From CALAMD01 sp035301345 (lineage in GTDB: Bacteria; Bacillota; Bacilli; Bacillales; Amphibacillaceae), in assembly GCA_035301345.1 (NCBI GenBank), contig DATGUM010000028.1:1-64000 (forward strand): a stretch of DNA of 64,000 nt, given 5' to 3'. This document shows positions 1-8,430 of this stretch, piece by piece; positions within the stretch are counted from its first letter, which is position 1; each line of letters opens with the position of its first letter. Under the pieces are notes generated by a model. That model searched no databases and was not told the DNA's origin. It was given only the letters and a program-made list of their open reading frames with translations. The translations under genes were made by a program, and so were the position numbers.

Positions 1-161
1 AAGACATCAATTTTAGAAGCTCCGAAATTGACTTTAGCATCTTGCACCCCTGGTAGTTCTTTTACATTTTTTTCAAACTTCCCAGCACAATTTGCACACG
101 AGAAACCCTCCACACGGTAAACCTGTTTATCTTCTGTTAATTTTTTTGCTGCACTATCCAA
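1..161 (-). CDS. cadA: P1B-type heavy-metal ATPase, N-terminal fragment (CadA-like)
   Basis: Only the first 53 or so codons are inside the window; the gene runs off the left edge. I place the start at a TTG (159-161) because AAAGGAGG lies nine bases upstream. The peptide begins LDSAAKKLTEDKQVYRVEGF and carries the heavy-metal-associated motif GFSCANCA, whose CxxC binds soft metal ions. This domain opens Cd/Zn/Pb-exporting P1B ATPases of the CadA type. The first eight bases overlap the end of cadC, so the two are translationally coupled. A ZntA or copper ATPase cannot be excluded from this fragment, but the CadC-type regulator in front favours Cd/Pb/Zn efflux. Confidence 0.8.
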   Translation of the reverse strand, partial: MDSAAKKLTEDKQVYRVEGFSCANCAGKFEKNVKELPGVQDAKVNFGASKIDV

Positions 162-519
162 TACTAGCAACCTCCTTTTGATGCAAGAAGGCTTTTTCTA
201 CAAGCTGTTTAACATGCTCATCATCTAGTGAATAATAGACTAATTTTCCTTCTTTACGGTACGTTGCTATACCTAAATTTTTCAATAATCTTAAATGATG
301 GGATGCCGTAGCCGTTGAAGATTCAATGATATTCGCTACATCACAAACACATAACTCTCCCTCTAAAGACAAAACATAAGCAATTTTAACCCTTGTATCA
401 TCTGACAGAGCCTTAAAAGCTTTGGCCACATCCATAGGATTCTGTTTAGCAAGGTCTTTTTTAGCCCTGTTTACTTTATCTTCGTGAATACAGGTAACTT
501 CACACATATCTTTTGTCAT
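154..519 (-). CDS. cadC: CadC-type ArsR-family metal-sensing repressor
   Basis: A 121-residue winged-helix repressor of the ArsR/SmtB family. The sequence follows CadC closely. An N-terminal MTKDMCEVTC gives two cysteines, ELCVCD on the recognition-side helix gives two more, and the helix-turn-helix reads TATASHHLRLLKNLG. These four Cys form the Cd/Pb/Bi site of CadC; metal binding releases DNA. An upstream ATG (532-534) lies inside the GGGGAGG ribosome binding site, so the start is set at 519. It overlaps the ATPase gene by eight bases. Autoregulation is likely because two copies of a CadC-like palindrome flank its promoter. Confidence 0.92.
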   Translation of the reverse strand: MTKDMCEVTCIHEDKVNRAKKDLAKQNPMDVAKAFKALSDDTRVKIAYVLSLEGELCVCDVANIIESSTATASHHLRLLKNLGIATYRKEGKLVYYSLDDEHVKQLVEKAFLHQKEVASIG

Positions 520-534
520 AATTACCCTCCCCAT

Positions 535-601
535 TCAAATGGTTGTTTGTTTATGATTATAATATATCGCACCATAAACAAATAGTCAAATGATTGTTTG
601 A
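535..601 (-). promoter_or_regulatory. cadC promoter with two operator copies
   Basis: Reading on the minus strand, -35 TTGACT (584-589), a 17-base spacer and -10 TATATT (561-566) precede cadC. TCAAATGATTGTTTGA (586-601, an imperfect palindrome) overlaps the -35. A near copy, TCAAATGGTTGTTTG, lies at 535-549 just before the ribosome binding site. The known CadC operator of plasmid pI258 is also a TCAAAT-N4-ATTTGA palindrome at the promoter. A second copy inside the transcript start region is a plausible co-operative or roadblock site. Confidence 0.7.
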
Positions 602-625
602 TTATTATATATTAATATCACAATA

Positions 626-663
626 AAAAAGATTGGTTTCTAATGTTAGAAACCAATCTTTTT
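626..663. terminator. Rho-independent terminator, bidirectional
   Basis: AAAAAGATTGGTTTC and its exact complement GAAACCAATCTTTTT flank an eight-base loop. A/T tracts on both sides let it work in both directions. It separates the transposase from the cad operon and would stop read-through from the insertion sequence. Confidence 0.8.
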
Positions 664-708
664 AGAGAGCTTAACCAAATTTTAAAGCATCTTAAACATA
701 ACTGCCCC

Positions 709-1851
709 GTTAGTTGAATAAGCGTCAGTATTTATACAGCAAATTTATTTAACCTAAGTGTATCATAAGTTTCTGAATTCTGTACTAAATTCCCTTTAAT
801 AATCAAGTCGTTCATCGTTACTTCATTTCTTTGGTGATGGATACTTTCTAAGACCTGAAACCAAGCAAGATAATTGTTTAAATACTTCGTTGCAACACCA
901 TTAAATCGTTGCATCCAACCTTTTAGTCTTCTATGATAATTATTCACGTTCTGGATGTGATAAAGCCCTTTAGTACGAATTTTGCCATCAGACTTGAATT
1001 GGTAAATATCCATTCCTTTTTCAGTAGCATATGTTTTAAATGCACGCCAAGAATCCGTGCATAGTATATTTTCACTTGAAAGCCTATGCCCGATGGCTTT
1101 GTCTAATTGGTCTTTCGTTAATCTACCCATACCTAATATCTGCGAAAAGGTGGTTTTGTCGCGGTCTCTTGCAACCAATACGCAGACTTGTTCATTGCTT
1201 ATACCACGTTTCTTCGCAGAACCACCACGTTTGCGTGGTTTTCTACCTTTTATATTTCTTTGTCCTTTTTCTGAGTACAGGAAATAGGTCTCGTCCATTT
1301 CAACGATACCTTCAAAATAAGGGATTTCAATTTTCTTTAGCGATGATAATAGTTTATGTCTCCAATAAAACAAAGTGACGTGAGTGATGTTACCTATTAA
1401 GTCAGCAGACTTTCGTAGAGAATAACCTTCAATCATACACTCAACGAATTTAATCCACTGGTTAAGGTGACGAGTTCGATAGAGAACTGTATTTGTAAGG
1501 TCGGTAAACGTCTTTTTACAAGCCTTACAGCGATAGCGTTGCTTTTTAACTTCTTCACCATCAACAATTGTTGTATATTTACCGAATCGAACAATATGTT
1601 CTGATGTACAATCAGGACATTCGTACCCATTCTTGTTCTTACGTTCAGATATTTCGTGAAGAACGGTTCCAGTTGAACTTGATGCTGTGAGTGCATCAAT
1701 TAAATATTCACGCAATCTGTGCTTCTCTGCTAGATTTAGTTTTTGAATGGCTTTAAGGATTTCAGTCGCTTTCACAATCATCACCAACTTTATTGTAGTT
1801 AGTTCGATTATAGAACATTCGTTCCTGAAAAATCAATTATCAACAACTAAC
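709..1851 (-). mobile_element. IS1595-type insertion sequence (approximate limits)
   Basis: An intact transposase gene is bracketed by an inverted GTTAGTTG (709-716, and its complement at 1844-1851). The inner flanks are loosely similar (GAATAA left, TTGATAA right), and CTG recurs just outside each copy. These may be the inner parts of imperfect terminal repeats, in which case the true ends lie about 7-15 bases further out. I could not find an exact 8-bp target duplication, so the limits are provisional. Confidence 0.5.
732..1787 (-). CDS. IS1595-family (ISXO2-like) transposase
   Basis: A 351-residue transposase of the IS1595 family. An N-terminal zinc ribbon (CPDC near residue 57 and CKAC near residue 88) is followed by the ISXO2-like DDE-type catalytic domain. 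The latter shows EMDETYF (first Asp), CTDSWRAF (second Asp) and a late HIQNVNNYHRRLKGWMQRF stretch typical of DDNK enzymes. There is no stop or frameshift, so it looks functional. The initial codon is uncertain: TTG at 1787 is the longest, but GGTGATG lies close by and a GTG twelve bases in could serve. It sits between cad and clpE and probably inserted into the intergenic space without breaking either. Confidence 0.88.
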   Translation of the reverse strand: MVMIVKATEILKAIQKLNLAEKHRLREYLIDALTASSSTGTVLHEISERKNKNGYECPDCTSEHIVRFGKYTTIVDGEEVKKQRYRCKACKKTFTDLTNTVLYRTRHLNQWIKFVECMIEGYSLRKSADLIGNITHVTLFYWRHKLLSSLKKIEIPYFEGIVEMDETYFLYSEKGQRNIKGRKPRKRGGSAKKRGISNEQVCVLVARDRDKTTFSQILGMGRLTKDQLDKAIGHRLSSENILCTDSWRAFKTYATEKGMDIYQFKSDGKIRTKGLYHIQNVNNYHRRLKGWMQRFNGVATKYLNNYLAWFQVLESIHHQRNEVTMNDLIIKGNLVQNSETYDTLRLNKFAV

Positions 1852-1868
1852 TTTAACAGAGCCAAATA

Positions 1869-1910
1869 AAAAAAGCCCTATCACTCGATAAAAGAATGAT
1901 AGGACTTTTT
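1869..1910 (-). terminator. clpE terminator
   Basis: AAAAAG-C-CCTATCA pairs with TGATAGG-A-CTTTTT around a 13-base loop, and the minus-strand transcript ends in a run of seven T. It lies 14 bases past the clpE stop codon. Confidence 0.8.
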
Positions 1911-1923
1911 AATTGTAAATCTA

Positions 1924-4035
1924 TTATACTTTTTTAACGACGATATCTTCTGCTTCAACATCAACAGTCACTTCATTTACTTCACTTTCTTCAGCTAAAA
2001 TTAAATCTGTTAATTGATCTTCAATTTTATCTTGAATGACGCGACGAAGTGGACGAGCACCAAATCTAACATCATAACCTAAACGAACGAGTTCTCGTTT
2101 CGCTTCATCAGTAATTTTGATTGTAATTTCATTTTCTTCAATATTATCTTGTAAGTCTTGTAACATTAAGTCAACAATATCGACTAAGTTTTCTTCCGTT
2201 AATTCATTGAATGAAACAATTGAGTCAAAACGGTTTAAAAACTCTGGTTTAAAGTAATCGCCTAACGTCTCTAACATTGAAACACTTTCATGTTCTGAAT
2301 TAAAGCCGACGTTAATCGTTTTATTTCCAGATCCAGCATTACTCGTCATTATGATTACAGTTTCTTTAAAGCTTACTGTTCGACCGTGAGAATCTGTTAA
2401 ATGACCATCATCCATAATTTGTAAGAACATATGTTGAACATCAGGATGTGCTTTTTCGATTTCGTCTAACAAAATAATCGAATAAGGGTTGCGACGTACT
2501 TGTTCTGTTAATTGTCCCGCTTCTTCATGACCAACATATCCTGGTGGTGATCCGATAATCTTTGAAACAGCGTGTTTTTCCATGTACTCACTCATGTCTA
2601 AACGAATGAGCGACTCTCTCGTACCGAATAATTCTTCAGCTAACATTTTTGTAACTTCTGTTTTACCAACACCTGTAGGTCCTACAAATAAGAATGAACC
2701 GATTGGACGATATTTAGATTTTAACCCTGCACGACTACGTCTAATCGCTTTTGAAATTTTATTCACTGCTTCTTCTTGACCAATAATTTTCTCACTCATA
2801 TTTTTCGCTAATTCATTTAACTGCGCCTGTTCTTCTGCTTGTAATTTCGCTACTGGTATACCAGTTTTCTCTTCTACAATTTCTTCAATATCTGCTACAC
2901 AAACTTCTGCACGAACTTCTTTTTCATTTTCATTCGCTTTATCGATCTGCTTTTGTAATTGAATTTCTTTGTAGCGTAAGTGAGCAGCTTGTTCATAGTC
3001 TTCCTGTTCTGCTGCAACTTCTTTTTCACGAATAACTTCTTCAAGCGTCTGTTCAAGTGATCCTGAGTCTTTTTCTGAATTTGCTAAGTTAAGGCGTGAA
3101 CCAACTTCATCCATTAAATCAATTGCTTTATCTGGTAAAAATCGGTCTTGAATATACCTATCTGATAACGTAACGAACGCCTGAACCACTTCGTCTGAGT
3201 AACTCACTTCATGGAACGCTTCGTAACGATCTTTAATACCTTGCAAAATCATGACTGCTTCATCAATTGTCGGCTCTTTAACGATAATTGGTTGGAAACG
3301 ACGTTCTAAAGCGGCATCTTTTTCAATTTGACGATACTCTTTAAGTGTTGTTGCACCAATTAATTGCATCTCACCTCGTGCTAATGCCGGTTTTAAAATG
3401 TTTCCAGCATCCATCTGAGAACCTTCAGCTGTTCCTGCTCCGACGAGTAAGTGAATTTCATCAACGAATAAAATAACGTCTTCCCGACTTTTCACTTCAT
3501 CAATTATTTCATTCATTCGTTCTTCAAATTGCCCACGAATACCCGTATTTGCTACGAGTGAAGAAACGTCTAATAAATATACTTGCTTATTTAATAACTT
3601 CGCCGGTACGTCACCTTCGGCAATTTTTACAGCTAAACCTTCAGCTATTGCTGTTTTACCAACACCTGGTTCACCAATTAATACAGGATTGTTTTTATTT
3701 CTTCGATTAAGTGTTTCAATAACACGTTTAACTTCAACATCCCTTCCAATAACAGGATCTATCGCCCCAGACTGTGCATCATGGGATATATTCTTTCCAA
3801 GTTGATCTAAAATACTATCTTCTTCGGCCGTCTGCTGTTTTGTTCTCATTTGCGGGCCTGAACTTCCATTCGCTTGGAAAAAATGATTTGAAAATGCTTC
3901 TGGATTTGATCCATTAATTTGACCTTTTAGTTCTTGAAAGCAACTCTGACAAACTCTCATTTGCATTCTTTGCTGATTCATTTGAACAGACATGTTAATT
4001 GTTGCATGATTACTTTGACATTTTTGGCATTTCAT
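1924..4035 (-). CDS. clpE: ATP-dependent Clp protease ATPase ClpE
   Basis: A 703-residue AAA+ unfoldase that feeds unfolded proteins to ClpP. The N-terminus MKCQKC...CQSC is the four-cysteine zinc finger that defines ClpE. Next come AAA module 1 (GEPGVGKT Walker A, VDEIHLLVGAG), a UVR coiled coil (REKEVAAEQEDYEQAAHLR), and AAA module 2 (GPTGVGKT, LLDEIEKAHPDV), with the GARPLRR sensor-2 region at the end. Length matches B. subtilis ClpE (about 700). The start at 4035 gives GAGGAGG a nine-base spacing; two upstream in-frame Met codons are poorly placed. CtsR heptads in its promoter indicate heat and protein-stress control. The usual ctsR-mcsA-mcsB-clpC operon is not in this window. Confidence 0.95.
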   Translation of the reverse strand: MKCQKCQSNHATINMSVQMNQQRMQMRVCQSCFQELKGQINGSNPEAFSNHFFQANGSSGPQMRTKQQTAEEDSILDQLGKNISHDAQSGAIDPVIGRDVEVKRVIETLNRRNKNNPVLIGEPGVGKTAIAEGLAVKIAEGDVPAKLLNKQVYLLDVSSLVANTGIRGQFEERMNEIIDEVKSREDVILFVDEIHLLVGAGTAEGSQMDAGNILKPALARGEMQLIGATTLKEYRQIEKDAALERRFQPIIVKEPTIDEAVMILQGIKDRYEAFHEVSYSDEVVQAFVTLSDRYIQDRFLPDKAIDLMDEVGSRLNLANSEKDSGSLEQTLEEVIREKEVAAEQEDYEQAAHLRYKEIQLQKQIDKANENEKEVRAEVCVADIEEIVEEKTGIPVAKLQAEEQAQLNELAKNMSEKIIGQEEAVNKISKAIRRSRAGLKSKYRPIGSFLFVGPTGVGKTEVTKMLAEELFGTRESLIRLDMSEYMEKHAVSKIIGSPPGYVGHEEAGQLTEQVRRNPYSIILLDEIEKAHPDVQHMFLQIMDDGHLTDSHGRTVSFKETVIIMTSNAGSGNKTINVGFNSEHESVSMLETLGDYFKPEFLNRFDSIVSFNELTEENLVDIVDLMLQDLQDNIEENEITIKITDEAKRELVRLGYDVRFGARPLRRVIQDKIEDQLTDLILAEESEVNEVTVDVEAEDIVVKKV

Positions 4036-4074
4036 AATCATATTCCTCCTCATATATATTATAATAATCATTTT

Positions 4075-4134
4075 TTTGACTTTGACTAACTTTGACTATA
4101 ATTGTATTATACTCTGACTATCTTTGACTTTCAA
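4075..4134 (-). promoter_or_regulatory. clpE promoter with two CtsR operators
   Basis: On the minus strand, -35 TTGAAA (4129-4134), a 17-base spacer and -10 TATAAT (4106-4111) form a strong sigma-A promoter. The spacer is itself a CtsR heptad pair, GTCAAAG-ATA-GTCAGAG. A second array, GTCAAAG-TTA-GTCAAAG-TCAAA (4075-4097), lies between the -10 and the ribosome binding site. The CtsR consensus is two GTCAAA heptads spaced by three bases, so each array fits. The downstream array has an extra third half-site. Confidence 0.9.
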
Positions 4135-4159
4135 GTCTTTTGCTTAATTTTTTAAAAAA

Positions 4160-4204
4160 TAAAAAAGTGGCTCTCCTTATTGATTTAACAATAGAAAAGC
4201 CACT
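4160..4204 (-). terminator. Terminator of the antiporter gene
   Basis: AGTGGCT and AGCCACT enclose a loop that contains a second small TTATTG/CAATAG hairpin. The minus-strand transcript then enters a T-rich stretch. It lies between the antiporter stop and the clpE promoter. Confidence 0.75.
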
Positions 4205-4228
4205 AATAAATTAAAATATATTATATTA

Positions 4229-5530
4229 TTATAAAATTAATGATGCTACCCAACCAAAAATAAATAGCGGAATATTAAAATGAATAAATGTCGGTACACA
4301 CGTATCCCAAATATGATTATGTTGGCCGTCCGCATCAAGCCCTGACGTTGGTCCTAACGTCGAATCACTCGCAGGAGATCCTGCATCACCTAATGCACCT
4401 GCTGTTCCGATTAATGTCGCTGTTGCAATCGGTGAAAATCCAGCCACTAAACAAATAGGAACGTAAAGTGCAGCAATAATTGGTATCGTTCCGAAAGATG
4501 AACCTATTCCCATCGTAACGACTAAACCGACTAACAATAATATGAATGCAATAATCGCTTTATTTCCACCTTCTAAAAAGGTAGAGGATGACTCAATTAA
4601 CGCTGACACTGCGCCTGTTTCTTTCAAAACATTCCCGTAACCTGAGGCAACGAGCATAACAATCGCAATCATGCCCATCATATGAATACCTTCCATAACG
4701 ATTTTGTCTCCTTTATTGAAAGGTACAGCAATCGTAATAAACATGATGAGGAGTCCTGATAATGCCCCAGCAATTAAGTTTTGCGTAACGAGTTGCACAG
4801 CTAACGCAATTAAAATAGCAATAATTGTAAATACATGTTGACGATTGAACGTTAATTCCTTTTCTGACTCTTTCGTTTCTATGGAAAACTCTTCATACAC
4901 ACGGTCTTTTTTATATGTAAATAAGACAGCTATTAATAAACCGACAATCATCCCTGACCCCGGGATAAGCATGGAAAAGGCACTTTCATTAATTGAAATG
5001 TTCACACCGTTTTCCGCCATACTATCAACGATTATTTCATGGAAAAGTAATCCAAATCCTGCTGGAATCATTAAGTAAGGTGCTTTTAAACCAAATGTTA
5101 ATGCGCTTGCTACCGCACGTCTATCCAATTTCATTCGATCAAATAGCGCTAATAAAGGTGGTATTAAAATAGGTATAAATGCAATATGCACCGGAACGAC
5201 GTTTTGCGATAAACTAGCGACACCGGCTAAAACGAGAACGATTAATGTTTTCTTTCCTGTTAATGCTTTAATTAAAAAGCGCACGAGCAATCCTGTAATT
5301 CCTGTATAGCCAATAGCTACAGCGAATGCTCCTAATAAAATATAACTAATTGCTGTATTTGCACCGCCCCCGACCCCGTCGATAAGCAAGTCGATCGAAT
5401 CAACGACTGACTCCCCAGCCATCAGTCCGGCAACGAGTGATGCTAAAATAATCGCTACGACGACGTTCACACGCAGTAAACTTAACACAGTCATCGTTAA
5501 TACTGAAACGATTACAATCCAAGCTACCAT
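4229..5530 (-). CDS. Na+/H+ antiporter family protein (YuiF/NhaC-like)
   Basis: A 433-residue polytopic membrane protein with about eleven or twelve hydrophobic segments. The C-terminal signature GALGDAGSPASDST followed by GPTSGLDADGQHNH is characteristic of the Na+/H+ antiporter family that includes B. subtilis YuiF, part of the ion-transporter superfamily with NhaC. Some members are thought to carry amino acids rather than Na+. The reading frame extends upstream to 5656, but that extension crosses a terminator. The start at 5530 has AAGGGAGAG nine bases before it. It stands alone between two terminators. In a salt-adapted Bacillus it would help cytoplasmic sodium and pH balance, which is inference. 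Confidence 0.82.
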   Translation of the reverse strand: MVAWIVIVSVLTMTVLSLLRVNVVVAIILASLVAGLMAGESVVDSIDLLIDGVGGGANTAISYILLGAFAVAIGYTGITGLLVRFLIKALTGKKTLIVLVLAGVASLSQNVVPVHIAFIPILIPPLLALFDRMKLDRRAVASALTFGLKAPYLMIPAGFGLLFHEIIVDSMAENGVNISINESAFSMLIPGSGMIVGLLIAVLFTYKKDRVYEEFSIETKESEKELTFNRQHVFTIIAILIALAVQLVTQNLIAGALSGLLIMFITIAVPFNKGDKIVMEGIHMMGMIAIVMLVASGYGNVLKETGAVSALIESSSTFLEGGNKAIIAFILLLVGLVVTMGIGSSFGTIPIIAALYVPICLVAGFSPIATATLIGTAGALGDAGSPASDSTLGPTSGLDADGQHNHIWDTCVPTFIHFNIPLFIFGWVASLIL

Positions 5531-5613
5531 AAATACTTTCTCTCCCTTAAATGAACATGATAATAACATTAATACTCTGTTATAGTAAATCATTAAAGTG
5601 AAATAAGCAAGTG

Positions 5614-5646
5614 CATAAAAAAACCGAGGTGATATTTCACCTCGGT
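5614..5646 (-). terminator. OsmC gene terminator
   Basis: A perfect ten-base stem, ACCGAGGTGA with TCACCTCGGT, loops on TATT and is followed on the minus strand by seven T. It lies 20 bases beyond the OsmC stop codon. Confidence 0.9.
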
Positions 5647-5666
5647 TCATTTGCAATATTTAACAT

Positions 5667-6050
5667 TTACTCAACAATCTCGATTACTTTTTCAATCCTA
5701 ATGTTTTTATCAACACTTCTTACCATTGGACAGTTTTCACTAGCAACTTCCATGTTTTTTTCGAGTTTTTCTAAATTTAAAGAATCACCTTTTAATTTAA
5801 ATGTAATTTTTAAATATTCAATGCGATTCGCTTCTTTTTCGTTTCTTTCAACTTCAGCTTCAATATCAACAATTTCATAATCAATCTTCTGCTTCTTTAA
5901 AATTCTTTCATAAACAATTGTGCTACAGCCTACGATAGATGAAACGAGTAATTGAAATGGACGATATCCTTCATCATCATTTGCTGACAATGGCAAGTCA
6001 CCATATCCTAATTTACCTACTAATTTTTCATCTTCAACTGAAAACTTCAT
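5667..6050 (-). CDS. OsmC/Ohr-family protein
   Basis: A 127-residue protein of the OsmC family, small two-domain dimers that reduce organic hydroperoxides with a cysteine pair. The two expected cysteines are present: VGCSTIVYERIL near residue 42 and ENCPMVRSV near residue 107. It is shorter than true Ohr (about 140) and resembles the YhfA/OsmC-like branch, whose substrates are less clear. AAAGGAGAGG precedes the ATG. It is a single gene with its own terminator. Confidence 0.85.
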   Translation of the reverse strand: MKFSVEDEKLVGKLGYGDLPLSANDDEGYRPFQLLVSSIVGCSTIVYERILKKQKIDYEIVDIEAEVERNEKEANRIEYLKITFKLKGDSLNLEKLEKNMEVASENCPMVRSVDKNIRIEKVIEIVE

Positions 6051-6155
6051 CTATGAACCTCTCCTTTTAATCTCTCTTCATTATATTGTATATGACATAG
6101 ATGCAGACACAAAATATCCTGTTTCAAAATATTATACTAAAGTACATTATCAATT

Positions 6156-6182
6156 ATTACCTGTATAAGAAATACAGGTAAT
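6156..6182. repeat. Perfect 11-bp inverted repeat
   Basis: ATTACCTGTAT and ATACAGGTAAT are exact complements around the five bases AAGAA. Neither side has a T-run, so it does not look like an intrinsic terminator. It sits between the OsmC promoter region and the small DUF4083-like gene and may be an operator or an RNA hairpin. The rest of 6183-6245 holds nothing I recognise. Confidence 0.55.
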
Positions 6183-6245
6183 AAGCAAGATTGCCGATAA
6201 TCTGAATTTATTCTTTTAATATCTAGCTTATACTTTAAAATTCTT

Positions 6246-6422
6246 TCAATCGTCTGCTTTTATTTGTCTGCTAAGCTCATCTATTTTCTTTTCATTTCTC
6301 TCTATTTGTTTGGTTCGTTTCGCAATTAAGCGAAAGGATAGCACAATTAAAACAATCATTAATATTAGAGTAATAAACAAGATTGACTGAAATATCACAT
6401 CACTCCATATTATCTCACTCAT
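6246..6422 (-). CDS. Small DUF4083-like membrane protein
   Basis: A 58-residue protein, too short for most ORF filters, beginning MSEIIWSDVIFQ. One transmembrane helix (about residues 11-30, LFITLILMIVLIVLSF core) is followed by a basic, coiled-coil-like tail with KQIERNEKKIDELSRQIK. This is the layout of the DUF4083 small proteins of Bacillus: single helix plus a short cytoplasmic coil. GAGGTG precedes the ATG. The function is unknown. The region 6423-6635 has no further gene that I can support. Confidence 0.7.
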   Translation of the reverse strand: MSEIIWSDVIFQSILFITLILMIVLIVLSFRLIAKRTKQIERNEKKIDELSRQIKADD

Positions 6423-6635
6423 AAAAACACCTCAATACATTCATTTAATGAAAAGGAGACTAATTATTAGTCTAGCACATTGTAATAACGTTATCATAAT
6501 AAATGGTTAAGTATTATGTGAGTATCTTAATAACAATAGGATATAAATAGTCAAACAGACAACATTTTTTGATCAAATCAAGGCTATATAAAAATAGGAC
6601 TAGAGCAATTGTTCAAGCTTTTTTCATCTTAATTA

Positions 6636-7460
6636 CTACCTAGAACGTGGGTCTGTTAAATCTCGTAGTGCATTACTAAGCATAAAAAAGCTTAAAATAA
6701 GCATCGTCATCGCGATTCCCGGTGCATACGTATACCACGGAGCACTTACTAAATACGTTTGTGAATCTTTCAGCATACGTCCCCAACTCGGGTCTGGTGG
6801 TTGAACACCTAACCCTAAGTAACTAAGACCCGCTTCAGCTAACATTGCTGTAGCAAAGCCAATAGAAGCTGCTACTATTAATGGCGAGAGCACGTTAGGT
6901 AAAATATGTTTATACATTATTTTCGTCCGACTAAGTCCGATTAAACGAGCTGACATGACATATTCCATCTCTTTATTCTGCAAAAATCCGCTCCTTGCGA
7001 TGCGTGCAATACCCGGAATAGCCATTAATCCGATAGCAATCGATGTATTTATCAAACCTGGGCCAAACACAGCGACGAGCATCAAAGCTAAAATAATGCC
7101 TGGAAAAGCCATGAGTGCATCCATTAGACGCATAACAATCTCATCAAACAATCCACCAATAAATCCTGAAACGCTCCCGATTAACGTACCAAAAAACATG
7201 CCGATACTAACAGCAACCATCCCTACAAAAAAAGCAGTCTGCGTCCCTTTCATCACTCGACTGAAAATATCACGACCGAATTCATCCGTACCAAACCAAT
7301 GTTTCGCACTTGGACTTTCTAGCTTTTTAGCGACGTCCATCGCATGTATATCATAAGGCGTGTAAAAAAAGCTTATCACTAAAATGACTAAGAAAAATGA
7401 TAAAAGGATTAACCCTAATATTAGATTAGCCCGCCTAGCAAAATTTTGCATTGACTTCAT
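6636..7460 (-). CDS. Peptide ABC transporter permease (OppC/DppC type)
   Basis: A 274-residue inner-membrane permease of the oligopeptide/dipeptide/nickel importer family. About six helices are visible. The N-terminal region carries the OppC-type GTDEFGRDIFSRV motif, and the EAA loop that contacts the ATPase is around AEAGLSYLGLG. It is the last gene of the minus-strand half of the transporter (binding protein, OppB, OppC), eleven bases after OppB. No convincing terminator follows. The ATPases are in the divergent plus-strand operon at 11.4-13.4 kb. Confidence 0.93.
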   Translation of the reverse strand: MKSMQNFARRANLILGLILLSFFLVILVISFFYTPYDIHAMDVAKKLESPSAKHWFGTDEFGRDIFSRVMKGTQTAFFVGMVAVSIGMFFGTLIGSVSGFIGGLFDEIVMRLMDALMAFPGIILALMLVAVFGPGLINTSIAIGLMAIPGIARIARSGFLQNKEMEYVMSARLIGLSRTKIMYKHILPNVLSPLIVAASIGFATAMLAEAGLSYLGLGVQPPDPSWGRMLKDSQTYLVSAPWYTYAPGIAMTMLILSFFMLSNALRDLTDPRSR

Positions 7461-7471
7461 TTAAATTCCCC

Positions 7472-8413
7472 TCAACTCAACCTTATTCTCGGATCAAGGA
7501 TTGAATATAATACGTCCACAATAAAGTTAATTATAACGACAGCTATTGTAATATACATAACAATCCCTTGTACGAGAGGGAAGTCACGATAACTTATGGA
7601 TGAAACGAGTAAACTACCGACACCTGGTAACCCAAATACTTGTTCAACGATAATTGTTCCTGCAATTATTTCAGCAAAAATTAGACCAAAAATCGTTAAA
7701 ATAGGTATCATCGCATTTTTTAAAACGTGCCTAAAAAGAATATACGTTTCTAACATTCCTTTACTTCTAACAGTTCGAACGTAATCTAAACCGAGCTGCT
7801 CGATAACTGTATTTCTTACGTAACGAAATTTTATGGCACTTTGCGGGATCGCAATCGTTAATGCGGGCAACAATAAAGAACTAAATGCCCCCGCAACACT
7901 TTCTGTCCAAGGAATATAACCACTGACAGAAAAGAAACTAAAAGTCATGCCTAAATAAATAATAAGTAGCATACCGAGCCAAAAAGATGGAATAGCCATT
8001 CCGAGTTGCATAACGGATGAAAAGATAACGTCTATCCATTGATTCTGTCGTTTAGCCATAAAGACACCAAGTGGAATCGCGATAATAACGACAAATATTA
8101 ATGACATCATTGTTAATGACAAAGTGACAGGCAATCGTTCCGAGATTAAATCAAACACCGGCATAGAAAAGCGTACCGATTCTCCCAAATCACCTGTTAA
8201 TAGACCAGATATCCACTTCACATATTGCACGTAAAGTGGCTCATCTAATCCGAGCTGTGCTTTTAACGTAGCAACTTGCACGTCAGTCGCATCAGGCCCT
8301 AACATAATTCGGACGGGGTCACCTGGCATCACTTGGAATACGAAAAAAGTAATTAAAGAAACTAATAATAAAGTAATCATCAGTAAAATGATGCGTCTAA
8401 CAACGTAAGACAT
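7472..8413 (-). CDS. Peptide ABC transporter permease (OppB/DppB type)
   Basis: A 313-residue permease of the OppB/DppB family, partner of the OppC-type gene eleven bases downstream. It shows the family landmarks: an N-terminal helix then FQVMPGDPVRIMLG, a long periplasmic-side segment, and a C-terminal LPGVGSLLVSSISYRDFPLVQG stretch. AAAGGAATGGGG precedes the ATG. The gene lies between the binding protein (17 bases upstream) and OppC, so the three are co-transcribed. Confidence 0.94.
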   Translation of the reverse strand: MSYVVRRIILLMITLLLVSLITFFVFQVMPGDPVRIMLGPDATDVQVATLKAQLGLDEPLYVQYVKWISGLLTGDLGESVRFSMPVFDLISERLPVTLSLTMMSLIFVVIIAIPLGVFMAKRQNQWIDVIFSSVMQLGMAIPSFWLGMLLIIYLGMTFSFFSVSGYIPWTESVAGAFSSLLLPALTIAIPQSAIKFRYVRNTVIEQLGLDYVRTVRSKGMLETYILFRHVLKNAMIPILTIFGLIFAEIIAGTIIVEQVFGLPGVGSLLVSSISYRDFPLVQGIVMYITIAVVIINFIVDVLYSILDPRIRLS

Positions 8414-8430
8414 GACCCCATTCCTTTCAT

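Noticed and set aside
1040..1378. Plus-strand reading frames opposite the transposase and many other genes
   Set aside because: They lie wholly inside conserved genes on the other strand, lack ribosome binding sites and have no recognisable domain.
701..1870. Exact 8-bp target duplication of the IS1595-type element
   Set aside because: Flanks such as AAACATAA and AAATAAAA are only similar; without a clear terminal repeat end I cannot claim a duplication.
5531..5656. N-terminal extension of the Na+/H+ antiporter frame
   Set aside because: It runs through the OsmC terminator and has no ribosome binding site; the internal ATG is well spaced from AAGGGAGAG.
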